A stretch of DNA of 64,000 bases from Cordylochernes scorpioides (GCA_030710605.1 CP092869.1:7273866-7337865); one strand, 5' to 3'; shown: positions 11,558-22,312, counted from the stretch's first letter. Notes: generated from the letters alone by a model not told the origin. Numbers and translations: made by a program.

Positions 11558-11937
11558 CTCCACATTTGCCAGTCCCAAGCCCGGATGAAAAAAGGAGGGG
11601 GAGCTGTAACAAGCTTACTAAAAAACCTGGGCTCAGCTCTCCATGCTGATAGTACCCTGTAAGGTCTCCTAATTCAGGGATACAGGTAGAGCAGCGTTTG
11701 TACTCCATGTTAGAAGCAGCTGCACATGGTGTCTGTTCCTCATGTCAAAGGTTACCATTTCTTTTGGAGCTAAGTCGGCCTGCCACTGCGTAGTGCTCCC
11801 AGTCTTAATGAAAAAGGCAGACGCATTCTACTTCATCCACACCATTAAAACTCTCAAGCTTTACAAGCTTGATACCCTAATATGATTGAGTGGAGATAAG
11901 AAAGAAGAAGACCAGTAAAGTTTTCTACTAAGGTGAT
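11558..11937 (+). mobile_element. Family E LINE/SINE 3' end with GAA-rich tail
   Basis: About 380 bp ending in 'gataagaaagaagaaga'. It is the same sequence as 54690-55066 in the opposite orientation, with partial copies at 45000-45157 and 44341-44660. Uniform 3' ends with simple-repeat tails are typical of retroposition by a LINE. No domain is encoded in the preserved part, so LINE 3' UTR and SINE both remain possible. Confidence 0.55.
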
Positions 11938-12029
11938 ACCCAGTGCTATCCTTCTGAAGAACAATTAGAGGTAGTAGTGTCTCTTTTAATACACAGATAC
12001 GCGTAAGCCATCAGAAACTTCCATTTACA

Positions 12030-12115
12030 TGATAAGGAGATGCATTTTTCACAATTTATTCACCTTATCCCAGTACAATATCACATTTGTACTATTCTTT
12101 CATATCTAATATTAT
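12030..12115. repeat. Family N fragment
   Basis: Matches one arm of the family N foldback at 24540-24620 ('ccagtacaatatcacattt'). Confidence 0.5.
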
Positions 12116-12129
12116 ATTTAACAGAGTCA

Positions 12130-12522
12130 TCAAACAATTCTGTCACCGTTTGCTTTTGTGAATGGAATGCTTTTACGTAATATACGTGAAATACGTAACT
12201 TATATGACTGAAATTTTAGCAGTATGTATAGTAGAATCTGGAAAAACTTATATCCGGAAAAATTCCAAAAAGCAGAGACCACAGGTGAAGCCATTTTTAG
12301 TATGCAGGAACAAAATTCTAACAGAAAAACATTGATTCGAGTAGAAGACACAAAGCCAGATCATCTCTTTATAAAAATATCGCTTCTCTGACACAAAGTT
12401 TGGAGCGGGACGTTTCACAAGAATGACATCCACGGCGCCAATTTATAATTGTAACGAATAGTATTTGAATAAAGGCATTTAATCGGGTAAAACCCGGGCG
12501 TTGCCCGGGTCATTCGGGCTAG
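12130..12522 (+). mobile_element. Helitron fragment (3' end intact)
   Basis: The 3' terminus has the hallmark layout: a GC hairpin CCCGGGC-gtt-GCCCGGG (12493-12509), a short spacer, then CTAG (12519-12522) followed by T. No target duplication is evident. The body shares 'gacatccacggcgccaat' and 'ctgtcaccgtttgctttt' with the copies at 53404-53880 and 61419-61857. It is non-autonomous, with no Rep/helicase. The part corresponding to the tRNA-like segment of the 53.5-kb copy is decayed here. Confidence 0.75.
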
Positions 12523-13010
12523 TATAAAATATCATGGAACAGGCTAAATCAAATCATCGTTTAGTTGATATTAGTTCCACTAAATGGAGCTCTGCCATCT
12601 AAAAAGCACATGTGCTCTTGGTCAGGATATGCCTTCTTTATTTTTAATATAAACACCTGACCCAAATCAATAACGCGCCATTTATACATATAAAATGAAA
12701 GAATTTAAAAGCACGAATGTTTCTTTTATACATAATACAAACTTCTACTGTCCTTACTGCGATGAAAAAATATATATTGGGAGGGCTTGGCTTATCAGTG
12801 GTGAACCCTCCCAGCGGTTTCGCCAATTTAATCCACCAGACCGCTTCTAAGACCTGACCTTTTAATTTTTTTCTATTATTTTTTCAGAAATATAAATTAA
12901 AAATAAAAGAGGCATTTCCTAACCAGGCTCAGGTGAACATTTCTATCATTTAAATCTGCACCACGCTAACGAAGGCAAACAACCCGAAACGCGTTCATGG
13001 TTGTCTTTTC
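12523..13010. repeat. Family H repeat interrupted by family C MITE
   Basis: 12540-12640 and 12860-13010 are family H. The blocks 'cacatgtgct' and 'agatggcagagcgccatc' recur in variant form at 51655-52015. The family C MITE occupies about 12640-12850 in minus orientation. At 12957-13005 is a family H hammerhead fold whose core reads CUAACGA, so the essential G5 is lost. Confidence 0.55.
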
Positions 13011-13015
13011 TTAAT

Positions 13016-13262
13016 ATACACCTATCCCCCGATTTACACGGTAGATACGTTCCTGAGAAAAACGTGTAAATCGAAAATTAAAATTTTTAAAAATTAGAAA
13101 TACAGACACAGTGTGCGTGTGCAGCAAGTCAGCACATAAGCTCGGGATTCCTCGTGAGATGTGTACAAAGCGCATGTGTTCAATCACAGTAGCATTTAGT
13201 ATAGTGCGATAAAAAAAAATTATTTGGAAAACCGTGTAAAAGCGAAAACGTGTAAAACAATG
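13016..13262. repeat. Tigger-like MITE fragment
   Basis: Starts 'acacctatcccccgattta' and carries the subterminal blocks 'cgtgtaaatcg' and 'gcgaaaacgtgtaaaac'. These recur inverted at 14209-14345 and, as a complete mini-element, at 14412-14477. Its right end is lost. Confidence 0.6.
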
Positions 13263-14208
13263 TTATGAATGTTTTGTATTGAGATTCGATAGTGCAGAGA
13301 GAGTTTAATTAAAAAAAAAAACGGGAAAATTAATATTAATATTTATTATCAAGTAGTGTTTATTTTTAAATAATTGAGAGAAAAAGTCACAATAAAATAG
13401 AGAAGAGTAGAATTTCTCAGTTATAAATTTCTTCAAATGCCCTCTCTTAACAGAAAAACGTACTGAATTTTCCCAAGCCCTATCTTCGTTCAATTTAGAT
13501 ACCATCACATATGTCAACTTCTCTCTTCAGCTCTGGATGATGAATTACTGATTGTTAGATACTTTAAGTTCTGCACAGAAGCTAGGCGCATAAGAAAGAA
13601 TGCAGAGCAAAGGATACTGGAGGATGACCTATCTGTAAATAGGTAACTGAATGTGAGACAAACTTTATTTTGTTGTAAATGTTTCCTCTTCTCTCTCCTC
13701 TTGTTGATGTGTAAATACGGCGAATCCTATATGGGGCGGAATGCCCTAAATAAAGGCTTTTGTTGTTGTTGAATTTCTCAGTTATATAAGATATATGGAA
13801 TTAATCCTATATTTAGTTAATTATAAAATAGGTTAACAAAGAAAAATAAACATATATTTACAAAAATAATTAATACAATATAATGCGGCTTATGATTGTA
13901 GAACGAAGTTTGAAAATTATACCGCAAATGTTTATTTTTAACAAAATATCAAATTTTATTTTAAGGAGAAATAACGAATATTTCTAACCTTAAGGATGAA
14001 GTATGAAAGGATGAATTGTGAGAAGTGTAATGATAAACGGAAAAATAAAAGTGTCCAGGGATGGGAATCGATATAATTTTCAAACTTCGTTCTACAATTA
14101 TGATTAAATGGTTTTATATTATGTGTGTTGTGTGTGTGATCAACAAATTCATAATAATCAGTGAATGAAAATATAATATATTTCTTAAATATTATATAAT
14201 ATATATGT
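13263..14208. other. Old repeat carrying a LINE insertion, then unassigned sequence
   Basis: 13263-13425 and 13787-13880 correspond to the spacer at 8040-8300; the LINE fragment 13426-13770 splits them. 13880-14208 holds only AT-rich sequence with a 'caaacttcgttctacaa' inverted pair (about 13900 and 14080). Confidence 0.4.
13426..13770 (+). mobile_element. 5'-truncated LINE with (TTG)n tail
   Basis: Codes for the last residues of a LINE ORF2 (ending near LSVNR-stop). A short 3' UTR follows, with 'aaataaagg' and a TTG-repeat tail. It is bounded by a 16-bp target duplication 'gaatttctcagttata' (13410-13425 and 13771-13786). The same family is at 15476-15724. TTG tails and 5' truncation indicate target-primed reverse transcription. 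Confidence 0.8.
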
Positions 14209-14345
14209 ACACCTATCCCCCGATTTACACGGTACTTGTTTTACACGTTTTCGCTTTTACACGGTTTTCCAAATAAGTTTTTGTTTTTTGTTTTTATCGC
14301 ACTATACTAAAATGCGATATTCTACTCTATACTACCTATGTTGAA
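14209..14345. repeat. Tigger-like MITE fragment, inverted
   Basis: Inverted relative of 13016-13262, sharing the 'cccccgatttacacggta' end and the block 'cgcttttacacggttttcc'. Confidence 0.55.
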
Positions 14346-14411
14346 AAGAATATTGGGAGGCTCTGATTCATGAGGGGGCGAACACATATTCAGATTTGAC
14401 AGTTTAATATA

Positions 14412-14477
14412 CACCTATCCCTCGATTTACACGTTTTTCTCAGGAACGTATCTACCGTGTAAATCGGGGGATAGGTG
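14412..14477. mobile_element. 66-bp TA-flanked palindromic mini-element
   Basis: Starts CACCTATCCCTCG and ends CGGGGGATAGGTG, with TA on both sides. It is essentially only the inverted ends of the Tigger-like family, so it is an internally deleted minimal element. Confidence 0.65.
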
Positions 14478-14479
14478 TA

Positions 14480-14655
14480 CAGTTAAATATATCTATAGCG
14501 CCTCCTCTAAATAGTGCCTCCTCTCTATAGCGCCAGATTTTAAATACGTAGTACGATGCGATTTACATTAAAAGTGACCTGTCTATAGCACCTCCTCTCT
14601 TTAGCACCCTATTTTGGAGAGTCCCAAAAGGGAGCGCTATGGACAGGTTTAACTG
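14480..14655. mobile_element. pogo-like MITE
   Basis: 176 bp with TA at both sides. Inverted ends are CAGTTAAA...CTATAGCGC-type at the left and GCGCTAT...TTTAACTG at the right. It abuts the 66-bp element, and both share the TA at 14478-14479. Confidence 0.65.
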
Positions 14656-14689
14656 TATATATGCTATAATGATGAATATATTTATTTAT

Positions 14690-15105
14690 TTTATTTCAAC
14701 ACACAAAACGCGATATCCCGGCTAGGGATAATTGCGTCGATTTACATTTTTTTAAAACAGAAACAGTTATAAATATATTATACAAGAAAAAGTAATCGAA
14801 ATAAAAAGAGAAACAATAATATATATTAGGAACCTGAGCCTTTCAGGTTTGAAAGAAAATCATAAATATATTCACAAAAATATTTAAACCTATGATAATT
14901 CTCTCTGCTATTTACAAATTGATATAGATCTACAACACTGTCTGTTGTCTAGCGGTGAAGAAGAGTGGACATTCCAGCAGTAGGTGTCTCGAGTCATGGA
15001 ATTCGTTGCCACAGTGACAGCTAGAATCTTCAATCGCGCCAATTTTTGATAAATGATGAATATATGATACATAATCAAATACAGGATTGATGGCAAGTTA
15101 GAATA
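14690..15105 (-). mobile_element. LINE 3' fragment with C-terminal zinc-finger region
   Basis: The minus strand encodes a cysteine/histidine-containing LINE C-terminus (C-H-C-G spacing followed by LLLEC-type text). After it comes a 3' UTR that recurs at 55271-55650 with high identity. 5' truncated. The 'cgatatcccggctaggg' block lies near the 3' end in both copies. Confidence 0.6.
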
Positions 15106-15475
15106 CGGTACCTATGTCCTATATAGAATTGTTAAATAATTCAACAGAGGTTGCTTTAGATGAGTTTCCTTTCTATATAGTCTTGTCACAATAGATCTGT
15201 CGACATCTTGACTAAAACTGAGCACATTGCTTGTCAAAATGTCGTCAATTAGAGAGAATATGTATTATGGGTTACCAACCAAAATGTATGATTTTTGAGT
15301 CCAAAATGAATTTAGCAAACAGACAAGCCACAATACACTATATCAAAGTACCAAGGTGCTGTACGCAACCAATGTTGTTCAAAAAGGTTAGATTCCCCAG
15401 GCCATGGAAGACAAAAGAAAGACAGGTGTTGGTTAGATAAGAAGATTAGATAAAGCAGGGAATGATTCAACAAGT
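15106..15475. other. Unassigned sequence
   Basis: A 69-codon frame (15231-15440) and a short VDILTK-like reading near 15210 hint at an eroded retroelement, but nothing is supportable. It is split from 15737 onward by the LINE insertion. Confidence 0.3.
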
Positions 15476-15724
15476 TTCAGCGCTCTAGATGATGAATTAC
15501 TGATTGTTAGATACTTTAAGTTCTGCACAGAAGCTGGGCGCATGAGAAAGAATGCAGAGCAAAGGATACTGGAGAATGACCTATCTGTAAATAGGTAACT
15601 GAATGTGAGACAAACTTTATTTTGTTGTAAATGTTTCCTCTTCCCTCTCCTCTTGTTGATGTGTAAATACGGCGAATCCTATATGGGGGGAATGCCCTAA
15701 ATAAAGGCTTTTGTTGTTGTTGTT
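15476..15724 (+). mobile_element. 5'-truncated LINE with (TTG)n tail
   Basis: Second copy of the LINE tail at 13426-13770. Target duplication 'gattcaacaagt' at 15464-15475 and 15725-15736. It encodes only the last ~40 residues of ORF2. Confidence 0.85.
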
Positions 15725-15736
15725 GATTCAACAAGT

Positions 15737-16982
15737 ACTGGAAATAGCGACGATTGCAATGTCAATGTCGACAATTAAATATTACATCTAGAATCCAACC
15801 TACGTCTTTTATAAGAAAATTTATTTTGAAATGGGTGGAAAGTCATTAAATGTTATGTGGGCAGTTTGAAACCCAATACCATCTGTAATTCTAGCTAATT
15901 AAATTTATTTGGATTGTGATTTTCTCGCGTCTGGAATTTGAAACCATTTCTGTTTCAAATTAACTCAGGTTAATCTCAGTTTTTTTATTTAATCTCTCTC
16001 TTTAATTAATTTAGGATTTATCGATTTTCTATACACGATAATGGTTAAGTACTTTGTGTTTACTACATATGTTATTGTGGTGAAAGACTTGGAAGGTACA
16101 TTAATGATAAATATTATTTTACTTGGAATGTAGACAACTCTCCATTGAAAGAGAGTTCCAGAAGAGATTATATATGTAATAATGTAGATTGTTTTGTTGT
16201 TGGATGACTGTAGTGTGGCATGTTGGTTGTAGTCGTGGTGGTCACAATATTCAGAGTGGGTTCAGGAGTGATTGGGATTGCACAAAAGGACAAGACATGT
16301 TGAATGTCACCATAGAGATGGCGAGAGAGTAAGTAATGCCGACACCGGTCAGAAAAGATCTGTAGAGAGGGATCTGTCAATCCTCGTGTCTCAAAGCAGA
16401 CTGATCTGTTTGAGCAAGAAGGGGGTACATCTGGTACTCCGACATGTTTTTCGGACCTTTTTTCTCTACTGGCGCCGGCTGTCACTCAATCGAATTCTAT
16501 TATGTAGTTTTGGTAATTACACTATAACTATATAACACATGGGGATATAAGTATATGTTGGAATATGTTACAACAGTATATTTAGTAATATATCTCAATA
16601 TACACTGGATTTTTATATATACCATAATTATAAATAGTATAACAGCCCCAAAATGTAGATAAAATTCAACACGCCATCTTGACGATCAAATAAGACAATA
16701 AAGTTAAAAGAGATTCAGCCACGACCCAGGCGAGGTGTAGTTCGTCGAGATTACGCAAGAAATGAATATTTCCTTCCGTGGAACTTCCACAAGTCATTAG
16801 TGAGTTTTACGACCGGCCTCTGGGCAATTAACAGCTCATTCAGACTCTCCTGGACCTCTCCCGTATAAGCTCCGCTGGCCTCCCTTAGGCGCCATTTCAC
16901 CTGCCTTATATTTTATGTAGAAACTCTAGACTCCTGAAACCACTGGGCCCCATGACTGCTGTTGCTTGTGGTATGACACACA
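15737..16982. other. Unassigned, partly GC-richer sequence
   Basis: Contains a 105-codon minus-strand frame (16168-16485; no recognised domain, threonine-rich end) and a GC-richer stretch at 16690-16920 with no repeat elsewhere in the window. These could be exons or promoter sequence of an unidentified gene, but I see no convincing splice sites or homology. Confidence 0.3.
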
Positions 16983-17424
16983 CATATATATATGTTATAT
17001 AAAGGTATTATTTAAAATGTTATATAAAAATATTATTTTATTTCAAATTATAATTTAATAGTTTCAAATACTCTGCTAAATCGACCGCCAGAGGTCATTA
17101 TTCCCCTATAAACACTCGTTGTTGTTTTTTCCCGATGGCCGGCTCAAAATCTTTTGTACGTTATGTAAATAATCTTTCGTTTTTCCTTGTTCTGTTCGCC
17201 TTAAGCCAGGCGGCACTTTTACAAAATAATGTGTTTCCTATATATTCCTTAGCTCAATTAAAGAAATCTCTGATCAAAACTATTTTATTATTCCCACGAC
17301 TGCAGAAAATATCGTAAAATACTCATGTATACCAAAATCAAGCAACAAATAATCATTCTAAATAAAAATCAAAATACAACAGAAATCTCTTTCATTTTTA
17401 TATAATAATATATATATATATATA
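16983..17424 (+). repeat. Family A repeat, copy 3
   Basis: The core at 17055-17220 matches the other copies. TA-rich ends include ATGTTATATAAA at the left, and the right end has the inverted form. Confidence 0.7.
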
Positions 17425-18170
17425 ACGTGTATGTGGTTGACCTTTCTTGATTCATTAGAAAATATTAAAGGTATTTCTGTATTTGATTTGTATTTAAGTA
17501 ATTTTATACGACTAATAAACCTCAACATATGTGCATTAAACTGGCTGACATATTTTCTAAGGTACCACACGGAAATCGTTTAAAGTTACAGATAAGTAAG
17601 AGACAAAATGATAATATCATTTGTATTTTAAAAATTATAAAATAAATGCCAGAAAATATTTGAGCATTACCATAATATGGACTAAGCAATGCGTAACCTT
17701 TTTTAAAGATATAAACGATCTAACTTTCGAAGGTATAAAAGGCTCTTTGATTGGATTTGAACGCTAAATGGAGAATAATGAAAGATTAGTGAGTTTAGGT
17801 TCTAAAATAAAGTCAAACAGCCGTTTATTGTCTCAAAAGATCTCTCGTTTTCAAAATCTTTTAATAAAGATACGTGTTAATAGTCCATGTTGTGTTATCA
17901 GGAAGATATCCCAAATACACGTAGTATAGGCCATGATAATCATGGTAGGTAGTTAGCGATTGATTTTAATCTGAGTGCACCACATGTCTACATATGTAGA
18001 AAATAGTTAGACTTTTGCCTTTACAAGTAGGCCACATCCCTATTTGGCTACTTGTATTCACTTGTAAGATTGAAATTCTTCAATAATCGATTGTTGCTGA
18101 AGCAATTATTTTCTTCAGAAAAAAATTATTTCCAATGTCCATGCTTTAATATTAGAAAACGTTTCTTTTA
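17425..18170. other. AT-rich sequence without features
   Basis: No gene, RNA or repeat boundary that I can support. Confidence 0.35.
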
Positions 18171-18689
18171 CACTAATGGACAAAACTTAAGGAAGTTGTA
18201 CCTTTTAGCATGTATATCGGGATTCAGACAATAACTATGAAAGATGCACTCATGGACAATACTTAAAGAAGTTGTACCTTTTAGCATGTATATCGGGATT
18301 CAGATAATAACTCTGAAAGATACACTCATGGACAAAACTTAAGGAAGTTGTACCTTTTAGCATGTATATCGGTATTCAGACAATAACACTGAAAGATACA
18401 CTCATGGACAAAACTTAAGGAAGTTGTACCTTTTAGCATGTATTAAGGATTCAAACAATAACTCTGAAAGATGCACTCATAGACAAAACGTAAAGAAGTT
18501 GTACCATCTAGCATGTATATCGGGATTCAGACATTAACTCTAAAAGATATTTAATACATAGTGACCTTTATTGAAAATACACGAGATTTCCAAGTATTAA
18601 CAAAATTGCCTATGTCTCCTTAAAAAAAAAAAAACAAGACGACTAACGAGACAAAGAATATAAACTTCCTTATGTTTTGTCCATGAGTG
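18171..18689. mobile_element. Family F TA-flanked element with five 76-bp tandem units
   Basis: The ends are inverted: CACTAATGGACAAAACTTAAGG at the left and its inverse, with CCATGAGTG, at the right, with TA on each side. The left part is a tandem of units starting 'cactcatggacaaaactta' at 18171, 18247, 18323, 18399 and 18474. So the terminal inverted repeat plus subterminal DNA has been amplified inside the element. It is a non-coding Tc1/mariner-type MITE. Confidence 0.75.
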
Positions 18690-19034
18690 TATTAAAAAAA
18701 AAAACAATGTATTGAAGATGATGTATTATCGGTTTATCAGGGTAAATATTATTTGAAGATAACGTAAGGTAGGTAGCTGGCGTTCACTCACATATGTGTG
18801 AATTATTTCTCTCTGAAGTAAATAGAGAGACAGCTGGTGACATCCCCATACAAGTAAGGGCCATTCAGACGTCTGATTGGCTGCTCGCCGGCAGCTATTG
18901 CGTGAGGATGACACGTGGAAGGTATTGATTGGTCGTCTGGGTAGCTCAACGGACACGACTTCTACTGGGAGTATCACTACTGTTTACTTTGCTCACTTCA
19001 ACACTCGCTTCTATGAATATCTAAAACTATTATA
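18690..19034. other. Spacer with a GC-richer CCAAT-containing block
   Basis: 18825-18970 is GC-richer and has two inverted CCAAT boxes (near 18877 and 18927). A frame on the minus strand (18726-18977) shows no domain. This could be promoter sequence of an element or gene; there is not enough to decide. Confidence 0.3.
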
Positions 19035-19345
19035 GACGCTAAAGAGACAAGGATCGCCTCTCCCGTCAAAATAGACGTCAAAACTAGACGCCATCTATTG
19101 ACCGTCGTCGCAAACTAGCGGCCTCAGGTCTATGACAAAGCCAAAACACCAGCTTTGGCAAACTGAGAAGTGTACACCCAGAAGTTTGCCAAAGCTGGTG
19201 TTGTGGCTTTGTCACCGACCCGAGGCCGCTAGTTTGCGGCGACGGACAATAGATGGCGTCTAGTTTTGACGTCTATTTTGACGGGAGAGGCGACCCTTCT
19301 CTTTAGATCAATATCCTCCCGGCAAAATTTCCATCTATTATAGAC
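19035..19345. repeat. Family B long palindrome
   Basis: Arms of about 120 bp (19050-19166 and 19178-19300) are near-perfect inverse copies with an ~11-nt centre. They include 'tagacgccatctattgac' and 'acaccagctttggcaaac'. The outer 'ttgccgggaggat'-type end is present only on the right. A transcript would fold into a long double-stranded hairpin. Confidence 0.8.
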
Positions 19346-19697
19346 GCGTAATATTCTTTTGAAAATTAAACAATTTCTACTGCCCTTACTGCAATTGTAA
19401 AATTAATGGGAGGGCCTGGCTCATCAGTGGTGAACCCTTCCAGCGGTTTCTCCAGTTTAATCTACAATACCGCTGTTACAAGTTCCATTTATAGTGATTC
19501 TGATGCTACACTCTTGGAATGGGTATTTTAGATGAACTATGGACATAAGCTTTGAGGACAGCAGAATTACATGCAATTATAAATATATAAACTGGTGAAA
19601 CTGCTGGAAGGGTTCACCACTGATGAGCCAGGCCCTCCCTTTAAATTTTCCATTGCAGTAAAGACAGTAGAAATTGTTTAATTTTCAAAAGATCATA
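19345..19697. repeat. Family C foldback MITE, split by LTR element
   Basis: Left and right arms mirror each other, including the 'gcgaaaccgctggg'-type core and 'agtaagggcagtagaaatt'-type block. Its right terminus resumes at 21659-21715 ('tctataatagtttcgaatt', 'agatggcgcgct'). The LTR element at 19702-21654 therefore inserted into it. Confidence 0.75.
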
Positions 19698-19701
19698 TGT
19701 G

Positions 19702-20015
19702 TGTAGTATGGTTGTTGATGTGATGTGCTGGTGTGGCTTGTGGAAAGGCTGCTGATAAAATTATAATTAATTTATTTAAAGCAAGACATTATAAAGAGAA
19801 AAGAAGCAACGGTTGAAATAACGGCCGCCAGCTTAAGCCTTCTTGTTTACCGCGTCAGTCGGCAGTCTCTGATGACGTCCCGCGCGCATGCGTAGTCAAG
19901 TTGACGCCCGCGCATGCGTAGTGAAATGTTCTCCCAACACGTGCTCGCCAAGCTTCTGCCCGTATGTGTTTTGAAGCTTTGTCCCACTTCGCTGAAGCAA
20001 AGTGCGGTCGCCACA
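19702..20015 (-). repeat. 3' LTR (minus-strand sense) of gag-only element
   Basis: 314 bp, near-identical to 21341-21654. The gag-like ORF runs into it and ends at 19855. Confidence 0.85.
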
Positions 20016-21282
20016 CTACTCCCCCTCCAGTAGGATCCTTGAAGATCCTATGTAGTCGTAGAGGGAACTCTTGGTACGGTGCCTTGTTGGGTTGGGATCT
20101 GGTCTTGGGGGCTTGAGGGAGGCACCTGTCCTTTTCAAATGTTGTCCGGATGTAATGGGTGGCGACCATTTTGTTAGGTTGCAGGGACACGATGGGTTGC
20201 TCAGCGATGGGTGTAGTCGCCGCGAGTACCGGTGGAGCTATTGGTATTGGGGAAGTAGTGACTCTTGCTTCAATGGGAGGTAATGACTGTTGGAGAGAGT
20301 TTTGAGGTTGGAGAAGTTGTGGTACCGAAGTTTGGGCGGGCTGCAAGTGGAGAGGAGTCGTTGCAGCAGCGTTATTGGTTTCTACTAGGGAGAGTAGATG
20401 TTTCTGCTCGCCGGATGGAGGCGAGGGCTCTTCGTGAGACGGCGGCTGCTGGGGCAAGGGCTCTTCATGAGACGGCGGCTGCTGGGGCAAGGGCTCTTCA
20501 TGAGACGGCGGTTGTTGGGGCAAGGGCTCTTCATGAGACGGCGGTTGTTGGGGCAAGGGCTCTTCATGAGACGGCGGCTGTTGGGGCAAGGGCTCTTCGT
20601 GAGACGGCGGTTGCTGAGGCAAGGGATTGTCACTGTGCACTGGGGTGGAGAAAACAGTTTCAGGGGGGCACGAGATGGTGTTTGAAGGAGGGTTGGAGCA
20701 GAACGATGAGGAGTCCAGGGATGAAGAGTCACTCAGAGAGCTGGAGAGAGAAGGAAAGTTGGCGCTTGAGTTGGTGTCTTCAACGTTATGGACTGTAGTC
20801 ACCGGGGCAGTTGTTGTGACATTCATGTCACGGGGAAAAGCCGTCTGCTCCAGGTGTTGGAGGTTATTGGAGGTGGGAGTACAGGGATCACAGTGCTGAG
20901 ATGGAGGTGGCTTGGGCAAATCAACCAGGATAATCGAGGGTCTCTGATCAGCAATGGGCTTAGTTTCTGAGACTTGAGCTGTTCTTACCTGGCGTGACCG
21001 GCCAAATCGCAGGAGAAGTCGTTCTTTGAGCGCCGCATATTTTCCTGAAACTGGTGGGTTCTCTACAATGTCGAAGACGCAGATGAGAGCCAGTTCATCC
21101 AAATTAACGATTATTGTGTTATACTTGAAATCGTCGTCGCTGGCGATGTTTGCAAAATTAAAGGCAGCTTCCAGTTGGTTGAGCCACAATGGAATGTCTT
21201 TGGGCAAGAAGGGTGGAGCTCGAAAAATCAATTTTGATATTTGAGATGGGGTGAGTTCCATCGTGAATGTTTGAGATTCCAA
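19855..21282 (-). CDS. Gag-like proline-rich ORF of gag-only LTR element
   Basis: 475 codons, starting MESQTFTMEL just behind the primer binding site. Residues ~18-100 resemble the N-terminal capsid domain of arthropod Ty3/gypsy Gag (PPFLPKD...WLNQLEAAF...NLDELALICVFDIVENPP...YAALKERLL). The rest differs from Gag. It has a serine-rich stretch (~175-200), then six near-perfect 11-residue repeats built on PSHEEPLPQQP (~230-295), then a proline/glutamine-rich tail. There is no zinc knuckle and no pol. The C-terminus is read through the LTR. It probably makes a structural protein or is only a relic of gag kept for packaging signals. The 33-bp DNA repeat also keeps the opposite strand open, which is a shadow. 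Confidence 0.7.
   Translation of the reverse strand: MESQTFTMELTPSQISKLIFRAPPFLPKDIPLWLNQLEAAFNFANIASDDDFKYNTIIVNLDELALICVFDIVENPPVSGKYAALKERLLLRFGRSRQVRTAQVSETKPIADQRPSIILVDLPKPPPSQHCDPCTPTSNNLQHLEQTAFPRDMNVTTTAPVTTVHNVEDTNSSANFPSLSSSLSDSSSLDSSSFCSNPPSNTISCPPETVFSTPVHSDNPLPQQPPSHEEPLPQQPPSHEEPLPQQPPSHEEPLPQQPPSHEEPLPQQPPSHEEPLPQQPPSHEEPSPPSGEQKHLLSLVETNNAAATTPLHLQPAQTSVPQLLQPQNSLQQSLPPIEARVTTSPIPIAPPVLAATTPIAEQPIVSLQPNKMVATHYIRTTFEKDRCLPQAPKTRSQPNKAPYQEFPLRLHRIFKDPTGGGVVWRPHFASAKWDKASKHIRAEAWRARVGRTFHYACAGVNLTTHARGTSSETAD
20425..20630. repeat. 33-bp minisatellite within gag-like ORF
   Basis: About six tandem copies of a 33-bp unit containing 'gggcaagggctctt' and 'gagacggcgg', with single-base differences. 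The length is a multiple of three, so the frame is preserved on both strands. Confidence 0.85.
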
Positions 21283-21340
21283 GATTTGCCCTTGACGTTG
21301 GCCGTTAATTCTTCATTCGAGTCGTCCGGCTCACCAATTT

Positions 21341-21654
21341 TGTGGTATGGTTGTTGATGTGATGTGCTGGTGTGGCTTGTGGAAAGGCTGCTGATAAAAT
21401 TATAATTAATTTATTTAAAGCAAGACATTATAAAGAGAAAAGAAGCAACGGTTGAAATAACGGCCGCCAGCTTAAGCCTTCTTGTTTACCGCGTCAGTCG
21501 GCAGTCTCTGATGACGTCCCGCGCGCATGCGTAGTCAAGTTGACGCCCGCGCATGCGTAGTGAAATGTTCTCCCAACACGTGCTCGCCAAGCTTCTGCCC
21601 GTATGTGTTTTGAAGCTTTGTCCCACTTCGCTGAAGCAAAGTGCGGTCGCCACA
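21341..21654 (-). repeat. 5' LTR (minus-strand sense) of gag-only element
   Basis: 314 bp, TG...CA, pair of 19702-20015. It is followed by the TGTG duplication and the remainder of the family C MITE. Confidence 0.85.
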
Positions 21655-21760
21655 TGTGTCTATAATAGTTTCGAATTTTCATAACAGATGGCGCGCTGGT
21701 GTATCGTAATATAACTCTTTTCTATAATTTACATCACGATTCAGAAAATTTCTAGAAATA

Positions 21761-21860
21761 NNNNNNNNNNNNNNNNNNNNNNNNNNNNNNNNNNNNNNNN
21801 NNNNNNNNNNNNNNNNNNNNNNNNNNNNNNNNNNNNNNNNNNNNNNNNNNNNNNNNNNNN
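21761..21860. other. Assembly gap (100 N)
   Basis: Exactly 100 N, a conventional gap of unknown size. The repeats on each side differ (family C remnant to the left, pogo-like MITE start to the right), so order and distance across it are uncertain. Confidence 0.99.
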
Positions 21861-22312
21861 CAGTAGAACCTCCCTTTAGTGGACACCTAGCTAGAGAACA
21901 CCTCTCTATAAAGGACAGTTTTCATTTGCAAAATTACCATTTTTCTAATTCATCAACTCTCCGGTAAGAGGATACTAATGAAAGATAAACTCATGGACAA
22001 AACTTAAGGAAGTTTTACCTTTTAGTATGAATATCGGGATTAAGACAATAAATCTGGAAGATATTACAATGACTTTTATTGAAGACACACGAGATACCCA
22101 ATATACACTCATGGACAAAACTTAAGGAAGTTGTAACTTCTAGCATGTATATCGGGATTAATGCAATAACTCTGAAAGATATTTGATATATAGTGTCCTT
22201 TATTGATGAACAACAAAGACTTTCCACTTCCATAAGTTTTGTCCCTGAGCGTATATGACTGAAAAATATTTTGGCTATGCAATTAGGTGCTCTTTACAGG
22301 GAGTTTCTACTG
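21861..22312. mobile_element. pogo-like MITE interrupted by family F element
   Basis: Left end CAGTAGAACCTCC begins right at the gap; right end 'gggagtttctactg' finishes at 22312, followed by TA. 21976-22254 is a family F insertion with two tandem-unit copies and inverted ends. Confidence 0.65.

Larger units (their letters stand above)
19702..21654 (-). mobile_element. Non-autonomous gag-only LTR retrotransposon
   Basis: Two 314-bp LTRs (19702-20015 and 21341-21654) with TG...CA ends. 4-bp target duplication TGTG at 19698-19701 and 21655-21658. In the minus-strand sense, a TGG-starting primer binding site follows the 5' LTR. A purine tract with GGAGGGGGAGTAG directly precedes the 3' LTR. The interior has one ORF (gag-like) and no protease, reverse transcriptase or integrase. 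It must be mobilised by an autonomous Ty3/gypsy-like relative. Confidence 0.85.

Noticed and set aside
16168..16485. 105-codon minus-strand frame as a gene
   Set aside because: No recognised domain, no supporting splice or promoter context.
18171..18549. Regular 76-bp repeats considered as a CRISPR array
   Set aside because: Eukaryotic DNA, no unique spacers; units are contiguous and begin with a transposon end.
20265..20798. 177-codon plus-strand frame opposite the gag-like ORF
   Set aside because: Kept open only by the 33-bp repeat, whose length is a multiple of three.
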